Positions 60,001 to 64,000 of a stretch of 64,000 bases of DNA are shown piece by piece. The DNA is from Siphonodentalium dalli. Lineage: Eukaryota; Mollusca; Scaphopoda; Gadilida; Siphonodentaliidae. Below the pieces are notes generated by a model that searched no databases, was not told the DNA's origin, and saw only the letters and a program-made list of their open reading frames with translations. How positions within the stretch are numbered: position 1 is the stretch's first letter; each line of letters opens with the position of its first letter. The stretch spans positions 134,237,989 through 134,301,988 of the forward strand of contig CP136068.1 of the NCBI GenBank assembly GCA_032622095.1. Reading direction: 5' to 3'. The translations under genes and the position numbers were made by a program.

Positions 60001-60510
60001 TGTTTAAAAATATTAACAATTAACCAAGGTGTAATTCAGAAATGGTAGTATTCAATATCTATAAGACAGAGTAGTAATTTGTCATCAACAAAAACTGGTA
60101 TGTGGTTGCATGACTCGCTGGGGCAATATTTACTTTTTTCCATATTATGGCTGCCATTTTGAGCCAAATTGACAATTTGGGTACAATTGAGTTGGAGTAT
60201 TCATAAGAAATGGAATTTGAAACTTAGATTGCTCAGTTCTTCCCATTTCTTGACGGAAAATGACTAGAATCCCAATGGGATTGTTTGTACATTTTTATAC
60301 CACTTTCTTTAAAATCGAATTTTTAAGGGATCGGTTTTGGCAGGGAGCCCATGAATGGCATATTTCATTGCTCCAATGTTCAGTTAACATGACCAATACA
60401 AAATAAAGTTGCAATTCGCAAACAGTTCCAAAAAGCAGGTACTGATTTGAAAGATATTAGTGAAAAAACGTAATTTTTTTTATATTTTGGCGTCCATTAT
60501 GGCGGCCATT
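57030..60510 (-). repeat. Inverted relative of the composite repeat
   Basis: Read on the minus strand it contains one 356-bp-type unit (60510-60150) and the segment matching 29302-29440 (60140-60000). After a gap holding the minisatellite come the segments matching 29600-29903 (57610-57410) and 52095-52460 (57395-57030). At the last junction the two halves are contiguous, without the 22.2-kb insertion. Confidence 0.78.
57720..59480 (+). repeat. Degenerate ~50-bp minisatellite
   Basis: Words GGAGTGACTGTATGG, TCATGGGTGTGGTGTATAT and ATGTATACATG recur throughout about 1.75 kb with imperfect units of roughly 45-55 bp. Long open frames on both strands (up to 129 codons) are caused by the low-complexity repeat and are not genes. 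Confidence 0.85.
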
Positions 60511-60772
60511 TTGGATTATCATGGACAAATTGAATGCGAATATAAAGGCGGACATCCATGGCATCGCTTCAACAATCTCCAATGTATATATATCATTTAA
60601 TATAACCAGTATATTCGATACAAAATAGATGCCCCTAAATCTCAAATTTTCGAAATGTCAAGGTCAATTTGAAGGTCAAGGGATCACCCGAAACCTGGAA
60701 CCAGCTAACTGGTTGATAAGGACCACATACCCAACCATCCATGAAAGTTTCATGCGTCTATCCAACAGTGAT

Positions 60773-60842
60773 ATAAATTATACGACATTTCTGAAGCAAA
60801 CTTTACTAGTACAGTTTGCTTCAGAAATGTCGTATAATTTAT
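60773..60842. repeat. Perfect 30-bp-arm palindrome plus third copy
   Basis: Arms 60773-60802 and 60813-60842 are exact reverse complements (core ACGACATTTCTGAAGCAAAC) around TTACTAGTAC. A third, direct copy of TATACGACATTTCTGAAG follows at 60840-60857. Confidence 0.93.
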
Positions 60843-61387
60843 ACGACATTTCTGAAGTATGATATTCGTCCAATCAGATTTATGAATATTGTCCACGTGG
60901 CTTAAAAGTGTGTATCCGATAGGTTGATCACTGTGGATAAGATTCTATACAATGTAACCGAAGAAACAGATTCTGATTCTGCAATAACAAAAAGTTCCCG
61001 CCAAATTGGGAAAAAGTCGTTTTTACGACAATTTCGAATTTCACCGACGATATACGAAATTGAAAGCAAAGCATTCCTTCAAGTTCAGACTAGTGTGTTT
61101 CACCAACCATAGATTCATGGTCACTAGTCTATTAGTAATGTCAAACCTGCATATCTTTCTGAGGATAGCTTTAGCAATATAACTATCGTTCGCCATGCAT
61201 ACTTGTTACAATTGTATGAGTTATAACTTGTGACTCCTTGGAATTTGAATACATGTATTAAACTGATATTCGTTCCTCAACACCATAATGTACTGCATGC
61301 ACGGTGTACTCAATACATTAAAACATGGATAATTGCTATATCATTCTTGTTACTATTGTCTTTATTTACACAGTCCATGCTCTTAAT

Positions 61388-61715
61388 TTGGGCTCGGTGG
61401 CTCAATCGGTTAGGTGTATAACTCCAAGCCGGTTCGCCCTCCAGCGATCGATGGCGATAAGGGTTCAAATCTGCATGTTTCCATCATTGACTTTGTAACT
61501 CTAAATCGTCATTTGGCGGAGTTGCGAGTTGCCAGTTGTCGATGGCCGCTGCTGGTTTGCCGCACATAGTTTACGAGTTTATCAGCCATTAAAACCAATG
61601 TTAGATTAGCCGTAAGAGTGCGGATTTCACCCACCACTAACACTGACAATGTCGTGATATCGCCTTAGTTGCTGAAAGCCACATTGAACCAAAAATCAAT
61701 AAATCAATAAATCTT
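61388..61715 (+). mobile_element. tRNA-derived SINE with AATC tail
   Basis: The head carries an A box TGGCTCAATCGG (61398-61409) and a B box GGTTCAAATCT (61462-61472). The body ends with GCTGAAAGCCACATTGAACC and a short (AATAAATC)n-type tail at 61695-61713. The GCTGAAAGC(G/C)AC(A/G)TT 3' end is, as I recall it, a common SINE end in molluscs. It lies in the last 1 kb of the intron, in the same orientation as the gene. Confidence 0.75.
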
Positions 61716-62406
61716 AAAAAGAACATATAAAAACCTAAATTATTAAGCCATTAAGCCAATATTGTAATTGTTCATTACTCAAAACCTATAATTATATTTG
61801 GACATTTTATTAGACCAAATCCTATAATGTTGGAAATGTTATGGTCTCATTCCACCCATTTTGGACCCCACCCCATAGGAACGTCCCTTTTATACAAATG
61901 CTTTAAATGATCATTATAACATAGGAATTCTTCGGAAGTTGTGAAGTAGCCAATATTCTTTTCGTCACGTCGATCCATTCTGATTCGACGTTTTAGCATA
62001 TCTCCAAATCTGTGCAATTGCGTCCCTCTGCTAACCAGAAGTCACGTGGTAATACATACACATCGATACTAGTAAAGCGATTTCGCTCTGGTCGTGTACA
62101 TGTAGATAACATCATATGACGCCATTCACCTGTATGTAACGAATATGCAACACACGCCCGGACTGCGGCAGTCCGTATGGCTGTTATAAGCGGTGTAGTT
62201 ATTGATGAACATATACCCGGCATATTTATAAAAATGCGGGCTTCAATAAAAGAGTAACATTTTTCAGCAGTTTGAGTTGCATTTCTCTGGATCGGGGGTA
62301 TAATTTGACGGTTGGTGTTTGTGTTAAACACGTTATGAATGTTTCAGCAGTGCGTGGATCCGTCTGGTAAAAATGGACAAATGTTTGGTTTCGTTTTCTT
62401 TTTCAG
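61716..62406. other. Intron end before exon 2
   Basis: No repeat recognised. A 112-codon minus-strand frame (61993-62331) is open but has no motif I know. The stretch ends in the pyrimidine tract and CAG acceptor at 62406. Confidence 0.5.
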
Positions 62407-62954
62407 AACAAAATAAGCAGTGCTCCGGGATGTATGCCTTCACAGAAAAAGAATGCCGACATCTTATCAATGGCCAATCGAGTTTCTGTAATGGCACCGT
62501 GACTGCTTTGATAACAGGGACAGCACGATACAATGCAGGGGTTATGAAGTCGTTTCACCAACAAATGAAAAATCTTGTCAACAAAAGGGACACGTTTGTA
62601 ATCCTTAATATGGGTGTCCATGACTTTATGAAGTCTAAAGACACCATAGAACGGTACATAGCGCCCCCGCTGCGATTCATGAAAGAAGCTGATTGGCCGA
62701 AAGTTGTTTGGTTATCTCAGCATAAGCCTGGTCTCCTCAGATCAGAGGAATTGAATCCGCAGCAAAGACCGGAAGGAGTCTTGGCGTTCAATGGTGGGAT
62801 CAAGAAGTACTTAGAAAATACCACATGGCAGTATCTGGACATGTATAATTTCACGGATTCTGTTGTTAGTTTTGATGGGTATCATTATGGTATTGGACTG
62901 AACTTGATGAAATTAGACATAGTTTTACAATATATAAAAAATACAATGTGCTGA
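62407..62954 (+). CDS. PC-esterase-like protein, coding exon 2 (catalytic end)
   Basis: Completes codon 249 (G|AA, Glu) and encodes residues 250-430. Motifs are VILNMGVHDFM (residues 313-323; the block III equivalent of SGNH enzymes, with Asn 316 and Asp 321), VVWLSQH (about 348-354) and FDGYHYG, with the DxxH Asp 405 and His 408 that complete the Ser-His-Asp triad with Ser 220. Sequons at Asn 277, 386 and 396 support a luminal location. The protein ends ...KNTMC then TGA at 62952-62954, a normal end for this family, so the gene looks intact. Length 430 aa fits a single catalytic domain plus membrane anchor. The polysaccharide or glycan O-acyl substrate is not deducible. Confidence 0.85.
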
Positions 62955-64000
62955 AAACCAAGAATTCGATTAAACAATTGTTGTTTTGTTTTTTTGCTTA
63001 AAAACAATGTGGAATATGGCAGCCGTTTATTGTTTATGTGGCTGTGTCAAACTTCATCATGATGTTATGCTGAGACGAAGCTTAAATCAGGTATAGGAAT
63101 CACACCGACTCAAGTTCAAATATAAATAGCAGATTTTGGAATTAAAAAAATAGAAAGACTGAGTGTATATATATATCTTAAAGGCACGGATGGCGTTCGT
63201 TGTAAGTTATAATTAAGAAATAAAAGGTATCATTTATGACAATTTCCTCAATAATATACGAATAGTATAGTATGATCCAGGGGCCTGCGAAGCTTCGAGT
63301 ATTCGATTCGATTCGATATCGTTGTATTCAAAATTTCTAATAATGGGGTTTGGTTTTCAAACGAAATATGTGCGACAGATTGTTTTGCGCTAACATAACG
63401 AACGCAGATGGCTACTAATTGCGGAACTTCCGGATCTCGCATGAATTTGAAGTCTAAAACGTACAAAGTGAATGTCGTACCACATCAGGGACACCTCTCG
63501 TCCTCAACTTAGCACCAACATAATCAGGAAGAATATTAAAATGTGGACATACTTCGTTCTTATAGTGACTTAAACCAATCATAAATATCGCGTATGCTAT
63601 CGTATAAATACTGTGCATGCTATCGACAATAGCTGCACAGTATTAGGCAAAAAAAAAATTCAAATTTATCTACAATGCACCATATTCTAAAAACAAGATA
63701 AAAATTGTATTCAGTTGCTGAAGTTTCTGACAGAAACTAGTTTTATATCTGACAATATACCCAGAAAATGCACCAGAATGTTCGGAGCGATCTGAGTTCC
63801 AAGAAGGGACACGAAAATGCTATCTCCCGTGGTTCATGGCACGGTGACACAATGTTGCGCAATACTATACAGGACAACATTGTTACTATCGGTGTTGCTA
63901 GCAAAAATCTAGACGACTTCCGTGTCATCATGTTGACATCGCATTTTCACCTGGCTGTGCGACTCTTAGAACAACAAATTTATTCCTGAGATTGGGATTC
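62955..64000. other. 3' UTR and downstream flank
   Basis: Carries a (TA)n stretch near 63167-63175, the AATAAA below, and a 17-bp-arm hairpin AATACTGTGC...GCACAGTATT at 63607-63644. Short open frames to the window end are not recognised. Confidence 0.45.
63219..63224 (+). terminator. Candidate polyadenylation signal AATAAA
   Basis: First canonical AATAAA after the stop codon, 265 nt downstream of TGA. Plausible 3' end of the esterase transcript; not verified. Confidence 0.45.

Larger units (their letters stand above)
25019..62406 (+). other. 37.4-kb phase-1 intron
   Basis: GTAACC donor at 25019 and TTTTCTTTTTCAG acceptor ending at 62406 flank this intron. Codon 249 is split G|AA (Glu). The sequence across the join, MRANISP then EQNKQCSGMYAF, reads as one continuous conserved region with no missing block, so I infer no additional coding exon inside. 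If the intron is retained, the frame continues only to 25137 and gives a 287-residue product lacking the catalytic Asp-His. Most of the intron is mobile-element DNA. Confidence 0.78.

Noticed and set aside
61388-61475. A and B boxes suggesting a tRNA gene
   Set aside because: Box spacing and the absence of acceptor-stem pairing, together with the SINE body and tail, indicate a tRNA-derived SINE, not a tRNA gene.
61993-62331. 112-codon minus-strand frame next to exon 2
   Set aside because: No motif, no splice or promoter evidence; overlaps the end of the esterase intron on the opposite strand.

Overview
This is animal, most likely bivalve mollusc, genomic DNA: AT-rich, mostly non-coding, and packed with decayed non-LTR retrotransposons, tRNA-derived SINEs, terminal-inverted-repeat (TIR) elements and tandem arrays. 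The mollusc call rests on the frequent ACATGTACATGTA-type words (for example near 12371, 23446, 34369) and on elements with tandem cores, an AC/ACAG microsatellite and a fixed 3' tail, like the 'pearl' elements described in bivalves. No taxon can be named from the sequence alone.

Only one gene is well supported. A coding exon at 24274-25018 (+) and a second at 62407-62954 (+) join in matching phase 1 across a GT...AG intron of about 37.4 kb. Together they encode a 430-residue type II membrane protein of the GDSL/SGNH-like PC-esterase family, with GDS at residues 218-220 and DGYH at 405-408. A 5' UTR acceptor lies just before the first coding exon and an AATAAA follows the stop.

Layout: 0-8 kb holds three non-LTR retrotransposon C-terminal fragments. 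8-14.7 kb is almost featureless, with one WD40-like peptide fragment. 14.7-18.5 kb is a cluster of pearl-like elements, two of them head-to-head. 18.9-20.6 kb is a TIR element. 21.05-22.8 kb is a tandem array with a roughly 145-bp monomer, followed by a foldback element. 24.25-63.2 kb is the gene.

The intron is mostly transposon-derived. A 22,191-bp segment (29904-52094) has short inverted termini (CACACTAAA / TTTAGTGTG) and is flanked by the 5-bp direct repeat TACTA. The flanks join to form a sequence whose uninterrupted, inverted relative lies at about 57.0-60.5 kb. Inside the segment are a minus-strand LINE with a (TATCC)n tail, a SINE, several MITEs, a long-TIR element carrying a nested TA-flanked insertion, and a foldback element filled with dimeric 142-bp repeats. 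Downstream in the intron are a direct segmental duplication (52.8-53.8 and 54.6-56.1 kb), a 1.75-kb minisatellite, a 30-bp-arm palindrome and a second SINE.

I see no operon-like or cooperating gene system. The interest here is the one gene and the mobile-element archaeology of its intron. All assignments come from reading the sequence; no database search was possible.
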